Part shown: in pieces, positions 17,415-25,661 of the stretch | Layout of the letters: every line of letters begins with the position of its first letter | How positions within the stretch are numbered: the first letter of the stretch is position 1 | From: Gammaproteobacteria bacterium | GTDB lineage: Bacteria; Pseudomonadota; Gammaproteobacteria; Eutrophobiales; Eutrophobiaceae | Assembly (NCBI GenBank): GCA_028279365.1 | Contig: JANQNX010000006.1 | Span: 1-64,000, forward strand | Reading direction: 5' to 3' | Length of the DNA: 64,000 nucleotides | Position numbers and translations under genes: made by a program | The notes under the pieces: model-generated | What the model was told of the DNA's origin: nothing | Databases searched by the model: none | What the model saw: only the letters and a program-made list of their open reading frames with translations

Positions 17415-19423
17415 CACTGCCCTCCGTAAACATAACGTCCAATTCTGAAGCCAACATCATCACGTCCACCGCTCAGGCCTTCCCTGAAAGCGGGCCTTAG
17501 CTCGGTTAATGAACCGGAACGCCAGTTTGCGCCCTTTATAACATGCAAACTCCCATTCGCTGAACCTAACTGCTGAGTAAACGTTTCACCTTTGGCGGGT
17601 GGAACAATCGAATAACTATCATGTACCCATTCACTGACATTACCTGCCTGATCAAACAAGCCTGATGGCTCCTTCAGAAACTGCCCGACATCCGCAACCG
17701 CAGCATGCTTATCATTATAGTTTGATACATAAGTCTTGACTGTGCCTTTTGCCGATTCGTCAGCAATATTAGCGGCATTTTTTGGTATAACCGTTTCATC
17801 ACCCCAGACGAATCGCGTTTGTTTCGGTTTAACCGCCTTTCTTGCCAACCACTCCCATTCGGCTTCTGTTAATAAACGATAACCATCCGCTTGCGGATTC
17901 ACACCGGTAAGTCGATTATTAACAATGCGGTAAACATCTTCTCGCCCTTCCTGCTGACTTAACCAGTTACAATACTTGGCGGCATCTATCCAGCTAACCG
18001 ATGTCACAGGTTTGTTGGCATCGCCCTGCTTATTCGGATCAAACTTTTGGTATTCAGCATAGCTGACTTCACGTAGGCCGGCATAGAATGGCTTATTGAT
18101 TGACACCTGTTTGACGAACTCATTAACGCGCTGACCCGGCTCACTTCTCGGTGCACCCATGCTGAACGTCTCGTTAGGTCTAAACAACAGTAAACTTCCA
18201 CCCGCTTTATTTTTATATTGTCGCGGCGCCTCAGCCAGGCGGGCAAGTTTCTCGGGAACCAGACTCACCGACACTTGCCTGGCTTTACTTGAACTTGGCA
18301 CAACCGTTTTACTCACTGTCCTAAAACCCGACCTGGAAAATGTGACTCTTTGTTCAACCGCCAACAAGGATAATTCTTGCGGGGTCGACCCATAAGCTTT
18401 TCCATTTATCTCAATATCGGCATCAGGCGTGGATGTGATATTCACCTTTCCGAATTCTTTTTCTAACTCAAATGTTAAATTCACATTATCAGTAGCAGAC
18501 AACTTCAATGTTTTTGATTGTGAAAAATAACCCGGTTTCGAATAAGTCAACGTATGTGTTACGTCGGCATCCAGCTTAAGCTGCTTGGTTTCATTAACGC
18601 TAATGCCATTAACCGTCAACTTGCCGCCAGCCGGCGCCAACTGCAACGATGCCCTGGCTTTTTTTCGTTCTAATCGATAATTTCTTTCCAGTACGGGTTT
18701 AAGCCGGGTAATTTCCACTTGTTCGGTAATCGTTTCAAAATTATCCATACTGATGACAATTTGATGATAGCCACCCGTAACCGTGTGTTGCAGTGGACTG
18801 CTATGCGCTGGCTTCTCATCAATCATTATCATGGCACCGCTGGGGATGGTATTGATAGATAATTCGCCATTAATCGGAACAAGTTGCACGGTTTGTTCTA
18901 GCGTTTCACCTCGACCAAGATTAATAGCTAAAGTTTTTTCCTGGTAATGCGGATGATCAATCGAAATGGCATACTTGCCCGCTGCTAGTTCTGTCTCAAG
19001 CTTGTCTGCTATTGTGTTCAACTGGTCGGCGATGTTCCATTGTGATTTACCGTCGTTTAGACCTGTGTCCAAAAATACTTTTGCAGGCAAGGGTTGTAAT
19101 TCAACCTCTACAACATTGCCAAAATCATTTTTGTTTAACTGTTGTTGCTTTGTATAAAACCCTTCTGCGCTGGCTGACACTACCGGTGTTGTTGAGACAG
19201 AGTAAAGCGTATCGCCGGTTAACACGGCAATGCCTGACTTTAACTGCAACTCAGCCGTTTCTTCAGCATCCGCTGGCACGACCGCAATGCGTGTTCCTCT
19301 CGATACCAGCATCACCGTTAACACGATTAGCACACCGATGATGAATAATAGCGACATACCAATCAGCACATAGCGCTGTTTTTTTTTGGCGTCTTTTATC
19401 TTTTGATCAAATTGGCTCATCAC
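17414..19423 (-). CDS. membrane-anchored PEGA-repeat protein with SUMF1/FGE-like C-terminal domain
   Basis: This encodes 669 residues: a Lys-rich cytosolic N-terminus, a membrane helix (~18-42), a periplasmic beta-rich region with at least three PEGA-type repeats (~185-390; phrases GAMIMIDEKP, KLTVNGISV, DIEINGKAYGSTP), and a SUMF1 (formylglycine-generating-enzyme-like) domain (~400-665; MGAPRSEPGQ, RLLTEAEWEWLARKA, GNVSEWVHD, VGFRIGRY). The catalytic Cys pair of true FGEs is absent: the equivalent stretch reads KGANWRSGSLTELRPAFR and the domain has only one Cys, elsewhere. A binding or structural role is therefore likelier than sulfatase activation. The start is GTG 19421 or ATG 19418; it overlaps the preceding gene by about 17 bp. 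Confidence 0.85.
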   Translation of the reverse strand: MMSQFDQKIKDAKKKQRYVLIGMSLLFIIGVLIVLTVMLVSRGTRIAVVPADAEETAELQLKSGIAVLTGDTLYSVSTTPVVSASAEGFYTKQQQLNKNDFGNVVEVELQPLPAKVFLDTGLNDGKSQWNIADQLNTIADKLETELAAGKYAISIDHPHYQEKTLAINLGRGETLEQTVQLVPINGELSINTIPSGAMIMIDEKPAHSSPLQHTVTGGYHQIVISMDNFETITEQVEITRLKPVLERNYRLERKKARASLQLAPAGGKLTVNGISVNETKQLKLDADVTHTLTYSKPGYFSQSKTLKLSATDNVNLTFELEKEFGKVNITSTPDADIEINGKAYGSTPQELSLLAVEQRVTFSRSGFRTVSKTVVPSSSKARQVSVSLVPEKLARLAEAPRQYKNKAGGSLLLFRPNETFSMGAPRSEPGQRVNEFVKQVSINKPFYAGLREVSYAEYQKFDPNKQGDANKPVTSVSWIDAAKYCNWLSQQEGREDVYRIVNNRLTGVNPQADGYRLLTEAEWEWLARKAVKPKQTRFVWGDETVIPKNAANIADESAKGTVKTYVSNYNDKHAAVADVGQFLKEPSGLFDQAGNVSEWVHDSYSIVPPAKGETFTQQLGSANGSLHVIKGANWRSGSLTELRPAFREGLSGGRDDVGFRIGRYVYGGQ

Positions 19424-20876
19424 AAATCACAGTCAGACTAATTGTTGCCTTATCATAAGGAACAAGCACATCGATGAGTTTTGATTTGTAACCCTTACGT
19501 TTACCCTCGAAGGTATAATAACCTGGTAGCAATTGAATTGTTTTCATTTCCGTCACACCGACAATACCCACACCACGTACCAACACATTAGTTTGGTTAT
19601 CTGAACGCACATCAACTGAAACTTTATTATTCATTTTTTCTAACAACACAGCCAATTCGTCCGCTTGCCGGCTGAGGCTAGGGCTATCCGAACGAAAACG
19701 CTCGGCTTTGCTTATCACAGCATCCGCGTTAGCCGATGATTGCTGGCTGGATAGACGATAAGGGTTGTTGATATGTTGTGATAACAACTGATTCAGTTCG
19801 AGAATCGTATTTGTTTTTTCGAGCGACTGTTGAATACTTTTATCATTCGGATCTTCGCGTAACGCCAGCGTTAAATATTGTTTTGATTCTGTCCACTGAT
19901 CGCTTGCCATCGCGGACTGCGCACTTTGTAAATGTTTTTCCAGTCGTTGTTTGCGTTCGAGCTCGGCGATGCTTGAGCTTATATCGCTTAATTCTGATCG
20001 ATTTGAATAGATACGTTGTGCTGACTCCAACCGCTTCCTAGCTTTACCTGCATCACCTTTTTTAACTGCCTGGTAGGCTTGGGCAACAAGTGATTCATAG
20101 CGCTGATTGTTAATGATTGTGGTTAATTCCTGTTTACGTTCAACCAGACCCTCGCGTTCCGGGGCCAACTCGATCAGCTGAGTTAAATAATCCCGTTCTT
20201 GTCGATAATTATTTTCGATCCTGGCCGCCTGAATATTTTCCAATAACGGTAACAGTGCGGGTAACTGTTGAGTCTTGTTTGCTAACTCAACCGCTTCTAC
20301 CGATTCCCTATCCAGCATTAATGCCTGGTCTATCTGTAACTTAGCTGTTTGATAATCATCATTGGCATAAGCCGACTCTGCCTTTGAAAACGCAGTAGCA
20401 AATGCATTTTGACTATCGTTAATCAGTGCTGTTGCCAGTGTGCTGGCCTGTTGCAATTGTGCCAATGCATCCTGATAGTTTGCCTGACTGAATGCAGATA
20501 ACGCCGCCTGTTTCAGTCGCTGCAATTCATTACCTCGCACCGCATCCCATTTGTTTAATTCGATCTTTGCCAACTGCGGTTGTAATTGGTTCTCATATTC
20601 ACTGATAAGTGTGATGTACTGCTGTCGTAGCGCTTCATCAGATGAGTTTGTCTCGGCCGGTATGGTTTCTGCTAAGGAATGATTGTTGGGCTTAGTTTGA
20701 CCAGTGTCGGATAATTCGGTCAATATCTCGTCTTTATCCACACCGCCGGTATAACAGCAGGAAGTAAAGATAAAAGCGCCAGCAATGATAACAACGACGG
20801 TAATAAACCCCAGTGAGAGTTTAAGCAGTTGTTTTCTTCTAAGCGCTTTGGCCTCAGCGAGCTGTTGTTCGAGCAT
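19407..20876 (-). CDS. membrane-anchored helical-repeat protein with C-terminal PEGA-like domain
   Basis: This encodes 489 residues. A basic N-terminus (LRRKQLLK) leads into a membrane helix (~19-38) ending next to SCCYTGG. A long Gln/Ala-rich alpha-helical region follows (~75-380) with TPR-like repeats (phrases ALAQLQQAS, DDYQTAKLQIDQAL, KKGDAGKARKRLESA). The C-terminal ~70 residues are a PEGA-like beta domain (LLPGYYTFEGKRKGYKSKLIDV). The topology places the repeats in the periplasm, probably as a scaffold. It shares the anchor-plus-PEGA plan with the next gene, which it overlaps. The ribosome-binding site is weak, and it starts 17 bp after the lipoprotein gene, so translation may be coupled. 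Confidence 0.75.
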   Translation of the reverse strand: MLEQQLAEAKALRRKQLLKLSLGFITVVVIIAGAFIFTSCCYTGGVDKDEILTELSDTGQTKPNNHSLAETIPAETNSSDEALRQQYITLISEYENQLQPQLAKIELNKWDAVRGNELQRLKQAALSAFSQANYQDALAQLQQASTLATALINDSQNAFATAFSKAESAYANDDYQTAKLQIDQALMLDRESVEAVELANKTQQLPALLPLLENIQAARIENNYRQERDYLTQLIELAPEREGLVERKQELTTIINNQRYESLVAQAYQAVKKGDAGKARKRLESAQRIYSNRSELSDISSSIAELERKQRLEKHLQSAQSAMASDQWTESKQYLTLALREDPNDKSIQQSLEKTNTILELNQLLSQHINNPYRLSSQQSSANADAVISKAERFRSDSPSLSRQADELAVLLEKMNNKVSVDVRSDNQTNVLVRGVGIVGVTEMKTIQLLPGYYTFEGKRKGYKSKLIDVLVPYDKATISLTVICDEPI

Positions 20877-20893
20877 AATGGCAACAGTATAAA

Positions 20894-22162
20894 TTAAAGT
20901 ACTGTGCTTGGTGTCGCCTCTTGCTCATAAATGCGTCTTAAGAATTCCCGCCACTGGCCAAATTGCTCCTGAATATTGCCGGTCAGCTCAACCGTTTCTT
21001 CTTCAAACGAAACAACCTGTGGTGCCATCTCCAGATTAATCGATTCACCCAATTCATCAAGCGCTTCTTTGTGAAGCTTGGCTTCTTCCTGTGATTTGAA
21101 GCTGCCGGAAAACAGCCAGGCACTGGCCAGACCGCCCGCTATCGCTGCCGTAGCCAGGGTTGAAGAGGCTGCACCATCACCTTGTTCGGATTTATTAATC
21201 GAAGTCACACCTGCTGCTATCGCCAGTCCAACCAGCAAAGCGCCGCCCAGTGCCTTCATGACACCTTCTCGTCGCGCTTCTTTACGTAATTGTTTCTCGG
21301 TAAAGCTGGCTTCCTGCCATTTTAGATAACTGTCTTCCATGCTGGACGAGAAAGACGCATAGTTTTGTTGCAAACTGTCGACAAACAACTGCTCTCTGAC
21401 CCGAATTGATGAGACACGCTGTAACATCGGATCGTTATCACTGGGTTTACTGACCAGCTTGATATAATTACTTTGCGTATCCATATACTCGCTGAACGCC
21501 GCTTCATTAAAACTGGCACCAAATCGTAAATCGGCAATGTATTTCAGGGTATCCAATTCTGCCGCATCGCGCTTTGATAATAATTCGACGATATCATTAC
21601 TGGCCTCCTCAAACACAGGGTCGTAGGGATCCTGACCTTCCTTACGTATGTTTTTATAAAAGCCTTCACTAACTTCATGTTTAAAATTACGATCAAGCCA
21701 GTCTTTACCGCTGATATCGACAACGTTAATGTTGATTTTGACATCCTCACCATCCGACTCAAGGATTTTACCGAGAATATAAAGGTCGCCCGAAGCCGTG
21801 TTATCAGGCGTTACTCTGACTGCACCAAAGGCATTGGTCTTATCCAGCGCCTCTTTGAGTTTATAGGCAAAGCGGTTTGCTTCCGCACGTCTTAATTCAG
21901 GCCAGATGCCCTCTTCTTCATAGTTTTCAGCATTCTCGGATAAACCCGGATCAAATACTGGAATCACCACATCCAGTTTAGGCTTGTTGTCTAACGCCAC
22001 CGCAACCGTTGTTTCACTTTCAATTTCTGATGAAAGTTGAGGTCCCGCCTTAACGATTCCGTTTTGACCACTGTTGGCAACACAGCCTACCAATACATGG
22101 GTATAAATCAGTATGCAGGCAATAACTTTATTTACTGTCTCAAATCCATTATTCATTTTCAT
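20894..22162 (-). CDS. outer-membrane-type lipoprotein of the VWA/proton-channel operon, unknown family
   Basis: This encodes 422 residues. The signal peptide ends in the lipobox LVGC (about residue 27), and Val-Ala rather than Asp follows the Cys, compatible with sorting to the outer membrane. The first half (~55-190) is an alpha/beta domain (VVIPVFDPG, ANRFAYKLKEAL, LYILGKILESDGEDV) reminiscent of periplasmic scaffold folds that I cannot assign. The second half has a helical stretch and two Gly/Ala-rich hydrophobic segments (ALGGALLVGLAIAAGV and LATAAIAGGLASAWLF) separated by a short loop, which could insert in a membrane. It overlaps the first gene of the operon by 14 bp. Confidence 0.75.
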   Translation of the reverse strand: MKMNNGFETVNKVIACILIYTHVLVGCVANSGQNGIVKAGPQLSSEIESETTVAVALDNKPKLDVVIPVFDPGLSENAENYEEEGIWPELRRAEANRFAYKLKEALDKTNAFGAVRVTPDNTASGDLYILGKILESDGEDVKININVVDISGKDWLDRNFKHEVSEGFYKNIRKEGQDPYDPVFEEASNDIVELLSKRDAAELDTLKYIADLRFGASFNEAAFSEYMDTQSNYIKLVSKPSDNDPMLQRVSSIRVREQLFVDSLQQNYASFSSSMEDSYLKWQEASFTEKQLRKEARREGVMKALGGALLVGLAIAAGVTSINKSEQGDGAASSTLATAAIAGGLASAWLFSGSFKSQEEAKLHKEALDELGESINLEMAPQVVSFEEETVELTGNIQEQFGQWREFLRRIYEQEATPSTVL

Positions 22163-22898
22163 CGTTCGTCGTTTCTTTTGCTATCGTATTGTCATTACTT
22201 GAGGCTTCCTGTTTAACCGGAAGTCCCTTATATTTTCTGTACTCGTTCCATAATTTTTCTTTCTTTACCGGATCTTTTTCAATCTCCGCAGCTAACCGGA
22301 TCTGTGCCGCCACGGCATCGTCATTATTTGCTGGGGGAATATCTTGCGGTAACGCACCACTACCGGCGCTGCTCGAGTTAATTGCCAGTCCTTCAGCGTC
22401 AGAAGAGTTTGAGCTTGTGGTTTCAGCAGCATCAATCTCAGCTGACGGCAAATTCTCAGGCGCTTCAGTACCAGACAACAAGGCACTCGCCTGAGAATTG
22501 ATGTTTCCCGGACCATTGCCCTGTGATCCAACCGTATTGGTACCGGCCGTATTCTCACCGGTTTCTGCTCCTTCTGATTCACCACCCGCAACGTCGGCAC
22601 CAGCAACAGAAGAACCACCGATAGTATTAGCTGAGGAGGATGCACCGGAAGAGTTACGTATTTCATTCGACAAATTGCACAGTTCAAACCGGTTTACCGA
22701 TTCAAAAAAGGCGCGGTTCATGGCTTCAAGACGCTCAGCACGCGTCATATCAGGCCGGTCGACATAATCGATGGTAATATCCGAGCAATCAATAGTCGAA
22801 CCCAAACTCTGTCCAGCATGAACCATTGCACTGAAGCTTAACATTGTCAGTGTCAATCCAGTCACGAGCAAAGCCGAGTAATGGTTTAGTATTTTCAA
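22149..22898 (-). CDS. secreted low-complexity protein, first gene of the VWA/proton-channel operon
   Basis: This encodes 249 residues. A signal peptide ends near MVHAGQ. A short folded part (~28-85) has two cysteines (STIDCSDI and FELCNLS) that may pair. A Gly/Ser/Ala/Asn/Glu-rich disordered middle (~85-205) and a charged helical end (DPVKKEKLWNEYRKYKGLP) follow. The start appears to be TTG 22896-22898 with GAGAAAGAA upstream; no ATG is available before the signal peptide. Its end overlaps the lipoprotein start. A good -10 box at 22936-22941 makes this the first gene of the eight-gene unit. No family recognised. Confidence 0.65.
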   Translation of the reverse strand: MKILNHYSALLVTGLTLTMLSFSAMVHAGQSLGSTIDCSDITIDYVDRPDMTRAERLEAMNRAFFESVNRFELCNLSNEIRNSSGASSSANTIGGSSVAGADVAGGESEGAETGENTAGTNTVGSQGNGPGNINSQASALLSGTEAPENLPSAEIDAAETTSSNSSDAEGLAINSSSAGSGALPQDIPPANNDDAVAAQIRLAAEIEKDPVKKEKLWNEYRKYKGLPVKQEASSNDNTIAKETTNDENE

Positions 22899-22935
22899 TA
22901 TTGTTCTTTCTCAAACGTTACTGTTGCAATAGGTA

Positions 22936-22941
22936 ATTATA
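22936..22941 (-). promoter_or_regulatory. -10 element for the eight-gene VWA operon
   Basis: On the minus strand a perfect TATAAT lies about 38 bp before the TTG start of the first gene, giving a leader of about 30 nt. The best -35-like match (TTGATA) is 21 bp away, too far for a standard promoter, so an activator may be needed. Confidence 0.4.
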
Positions 22942-23088
22942 GATTCTCTTTATTTATAGGAATATCAAAAAAGCGGTAGGTTCAAAAAAAATAGCCGGTG
23001 TTTTGGCTAATAATCTTCGTTAAACCCGCACTATGTGATGAATTTGCCCTATTTGCCTGATGCCCACAAACTTCTGAACTGGCTGATA

Positions 23089-23116
23089 TTGACTCGAACC
23101 ATGAAACAGGTACAGT
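23089..23116 (+). promoter_or_regulatory. candidate sigma70 promoter for the DUF2237 gene
   Basis: TTGACT (23089-23094), a 16-bp spacer and TACAGT (23111-23116) lie 34 bp before the ATG of the DUF2237 gene. It faces away from the VWA operon promoter. Confidence 0.4.
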
Positions 23117-23150
23117 CAGTTCATCTTACTTATTCGTGACCTGATTAGCG

Positions 23151-23516
23151 ATGGAAAAAAATATACTTGGTACCGCATTGGAAGACTGCAGTCTGGATCC
23201 AAAAACCGGTTTTTTCCGAAACGGTCGTTGTGATACTTGCGCGGAAGATATTGGTTTGCATACTGTTTGTGCAGAGATGACTGAAGAGTTCCTTCAGTTT
23301 TCCAAAGACAAGGGTAACGATCTGATTACGCCTCGTGATGAAGCCGATTTCCCTGGACTGAAGGCCGGTGATCGCTGGTGTATTTGCCTGGGTCGTTGGG
23401 CAGAAGCATTGGAGGCCGGTGTCGCACCAAATCTATGTCCGCGTGCGACACATGAATCGGTACTTGAGCATGTACCGATAGAGGTATTGGAGAAACATAC
23501 TATCAAGGATGCCTGA
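23151..23516 (+). CDS. DUF2237 family protein
   Basis: This encodes 121 residues and matches the DUF2237 pattern along its whole length: NILGTALEDCSLDPKTGFFR, HTVCAEMTEEFLQFSK, GNDLITPR, FPGLKAGDRWCICLGRW and EAGVAPN. Seven cysteines are present, several at conserved positions, suggesting a metal site or redox chemistry, but the function of the family is unknown. It is small, soluble and cytosolic. It is followed after 15 bp by the K+ channel gene and probably shares its transcript. Confidence 0.9.
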   Translation: MEKNILGTALEDCSLDPKTGFFRNGRCDTCAEDIGLHTVCAEMTEEFLQFSKDKGNDLITPRDEADFPGLKAGDRWCICLGRWAEALEAGVAPNLCPRATHESVLEHVPIEVLEKHTIKDA

Positions 23517-23531
23517 TACCAGTCGCAGATT

Positions 23532-23951
23532 GTGCTAATTATCCTACTGACAATACTGGCAGTGTCGCTGTCGATTGCGATTCATTATTCAGTGTTATTA
23601 ATGACAACCGCGATACTGGCAAGATTTCATGGCCGCCATCCGGCCAGTATCATCCTGTCATTGTTCCTGGCGGTTATCGCACACCTATTAGAGATCTTTG
23701 TATTTGCAGTCGCCTGGTACATTATGTACAAAAATCAGTTTATCCAGTTCTCGGTTCCGTCACCCAGCTTCATTGACATTCTTTACTTCTCTGGCACAAC
23801 TTACACCACCATAGGTTATGGTGATATTGTCATCATTGATGAAGGGCGTCTTGCGGCTGTGGTAGAGGGTGTGATGGGTTTGGTATTGATTGCCTGGACA
23901 GCGTCATTCACTTACTTTGAAATGAATCGAAAATGGGTGAATCGTATCTGA
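23532..23951 (+). CDS. two-helix K+ channel (Ion_trans_2 type)
   Basis: This encodes 139 residues. Two N-terminal hydrophobic helices (~1-30 and 39-66) precede a pore loop and a final helix (~103-128). The selectivity filter TTIGYGD (92-98) is canonical for K+. There is no cytosolic ligand or RCK domain, so gating is not evident. The start is GTG 23532-23534 with a poor ribosome-binding site, consistent with coupling to the upstream DUF2237 gene. The last 44 bp overlap, head to head at the 3' ends, the convergent symporter gene. Confidence 0.85.
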   Translation: MLIILLTILAVSLSIAIHYSVLLMTTAILARFHGRHPASIILSLFLAVIAHLLEIFVFAVAWYIMYKNQFIQFSVPSPSFIDILYFSGTTYTTIGYGDIVIIDEGRLAAVVEGVMGLVLIAWTASFTYFEMNRKWVNRI

Positions 23952-25443
23952 CCAATTTACCATGATTAAATAGTGACATCCCCCCATAAATAACAGCCAA
24001 ATTAATTAAAAGACCGACTAAGCCGGGATGAAAACCATAAATCTTCCCTGCTTGTACAAAATCAAATCCCCCATAGGCCAGTATCAACGAGACGACCAGA
24101 CCCGCCACTAATCCCAGCACGACCGGCACTGCCTGCATACTCTTCCAATGGATACTGATCATAAATGCCGGGACTAGTTGAATGAGTAAATCAAACTTTC
24201 TATCAAGCAACTTGAGTAATGAGGTTTTATCACTGAGGTAAATCGCGAGCCATACCAGTAACAATATCAAACCCCAGGAAAAGATCTTACCCACTCGGGT
24301 AAGCCTGGCTTCTGATGCCTCTGGATTGACATAACGTCCATAGATATCTTTGGAGAGCATAGAGGAAATAGAGAGTAAGGCCGAGTCTGCAGTCGACATC
24401 ATGGCTGCCAAAATCGCCGCATAAAGTATCACTACCAGCCAATATCCCAATACTGAACTATGCTGTACCAGACCCAGTATTCTGCCCAAGGCTTGATCGC
24501 TACTGGTGCCATCCAGTTCTGGTAAATAGGCAATCGCATAGATGCCGGTACACACTGCAATCAGCGAGGTGATTAATGGCGCAAACGCCATCAAGGCCAA
24601 ACCGTGCCGTAAGACTTTTTCAGAACGTGCCGCATAAATACGCTGCATTGCTTGAGGATACAGTGTTGATCCGAGGCCAACGATAATAATGTAACTCAGC
24701 CATTCACGTAATCGATTGGCATCAGGCACAACCGCTTTATTCACCACCGACACGTCTAGAGCCTGCTGCATTTTTTGTGTCGCCAGTGAAATCGGACCGA
24801 ACTGTTGATACAAAACAAACATCAATACAAAAAAGCCGACCATCAATACCAGTCCTTGAATGACATCAGTCCAGGCAACGGCGCGTATACCCCCAAGCGT
24901 ACCGTAAATCACCATGATTGATGTCAGTAGTATCACGCCCTGGGTATAGGCCAGCTGAGGGTCAACATCTGATAGTCCCTGCATGGCGCGACCCATTGCC
25001 ATTAGCTGCGCCAACAAATAATTAGCCAGCACGAACACCAAAATAACGGTCGCCAGAATATTCAACGCGTCGGAACTAAAACGGTGTTGTAAGTAATCGG
25101 TGGGAGTAATGTAGCGAAACTTCCTTGCCAACACATATAAACGCGGTGAGTGAATCAAGTAACAGGCGACAATGGCCGTCATGAAATGCAAGCTCATCAC
25201 CCAAGCATAACCGATGCGATAGGTTTTACCCGAGTATCCGAATAAGGTATTGCCGCTGTACTGGGTAGCGTAAAGCGTCAAAAAGATCACGATTAAACCA
25301 AAGCTGTTACCAGCAAGGTAAAAGTCACTCAGGGTATTTTCCTTTCTGGCATGAAAGGCAACAAAACCAATCAGGATAAGTGACAGTAGATAGGTCGCAA
25401 TAAACGCCCACGCAGCTGGACTAAATGCATCAAGACTATTCAT
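23908..25443 (-). CDS. sodium:solute symporter family (SSS) transporter
   Basis: This encodes 511 residues with about 13 membrane helices. SSS-family hallmarks are the N-terminal FHARKENTLSDFYLAGNSFG, GGIRAVAWTDVIQGLVLMVG (the AxxWTDxxQ motif), and AAMMSTADSALLSISSMLSKDIY. The substrate cannot be read from sequence; organic acids, amino acids and urea are all transported by the family. It overlaps the DUF3311 gene by 8 bp, the usual partner subunit for this subgroup, and is co-transcribed with the PEP-mutase-family gene, so a carboxylate substrate is plausible. Confidence 0.88.
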   Translation of the reverse strand: MNSLDAFSPAAWAFIATYLLSLILIGFVAFHARKENTLSDFYLAGNSFGLIVIFLTLYATQYSGNTLFGYSGKTYRIGYAWVMSLHFMTAIVACYLIHSPRLYVLARKFRYITPTDYLQHRFSSDALNILATVILVFVLANYLLAQLMAMGRAMQGLSDVDPQLAYTQGVILLTSIMVIYGTLGGIRAVAWTDVIQGLVLMVGFFVLMFVLYQQFGPISLATQKMQQALDVSVVNKAVVPDANRLREWLSYIIIVGLGSTLYPQAMQRIYAARSEKVLRHGLALMAFAPLITSLIAVCTGIYAIAYLPELDGTSSDQALGRILGLVQHSSVLGYWLVVILYAAILAAMMSTADSALLSISSMLSKDIYGRYVNPEASEARLTRVGKIFSWGLILLLVWLAIYLSDKTSLLKLLDRKFDLLIQLVPAFMISIHWKSMQAVPVVLGLVAGLVVSLILAYGGFDFVQAGKIYGFHPGLVGLLINLAVIYGGMSLFNHGKLVRYDSPIFDSFQSK

Positions 25444-25654
25444 CTTCGTCCTGCGCTTGCTTGTCCGAATGCCACGGATAGCGAATCAGGATGAATGCAG
25501 TAAAAATAGAGGTCAGTAATGAAACAGCGATGGCAATGCTGACCCAGGCCGGCATACCAAACAGCACAAGGTTCGAATCCTTTGACCAGTACCAGGGAAT
25601 ACCCAATAACAATAGACAAACATAGATCATCACGATCCAGCGGTTTCGATTCAT
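25436..25654 (-). CDS. DUF3311-type small membrane subunit of SSS transporter
   Basis: This encodes 72 residues with two membrane helices (~8-25 and 36-60), the short motif LLGIPWYWSK between them and FGMPAWVSIAIAVSLL in the second, ending in an acidic tail. The motif IPWYW...FGMPxW and the position directly before an SSS transporter gene match the DUF3311 family. It overlaps the symporter start by 8 bp and lies 7 bp after the PEP-mutase-family gene. Confidence 0.8.
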   Translation of the reverse strand: MNRNRWIVMIYVCLLLLGIPWYWSKDSNLVLFGMPAWVSIAIAVSLLTSIFTAFILIRYPWHSDKQAQDEDE

Positions 25655-25661
25655 TGGTTGA

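Noticed and set aside
17414..19423. Active formylglycine-generating enzyme/sulfatase activator
   Set aside because: The catalytic Cys pair is missing and no sulfatase gene is nearby.
14504..22898. Zorya-type anti-phage system for the proton-channel/VWA operon
   Set aside because: A MotA/ExbB-like protein fits ZorA in outline, but there is no ZorB-like peptidoglycan-binding domain, no helicase and no nuclease in the operon; the other genes are periplasmic or lipoproteins.
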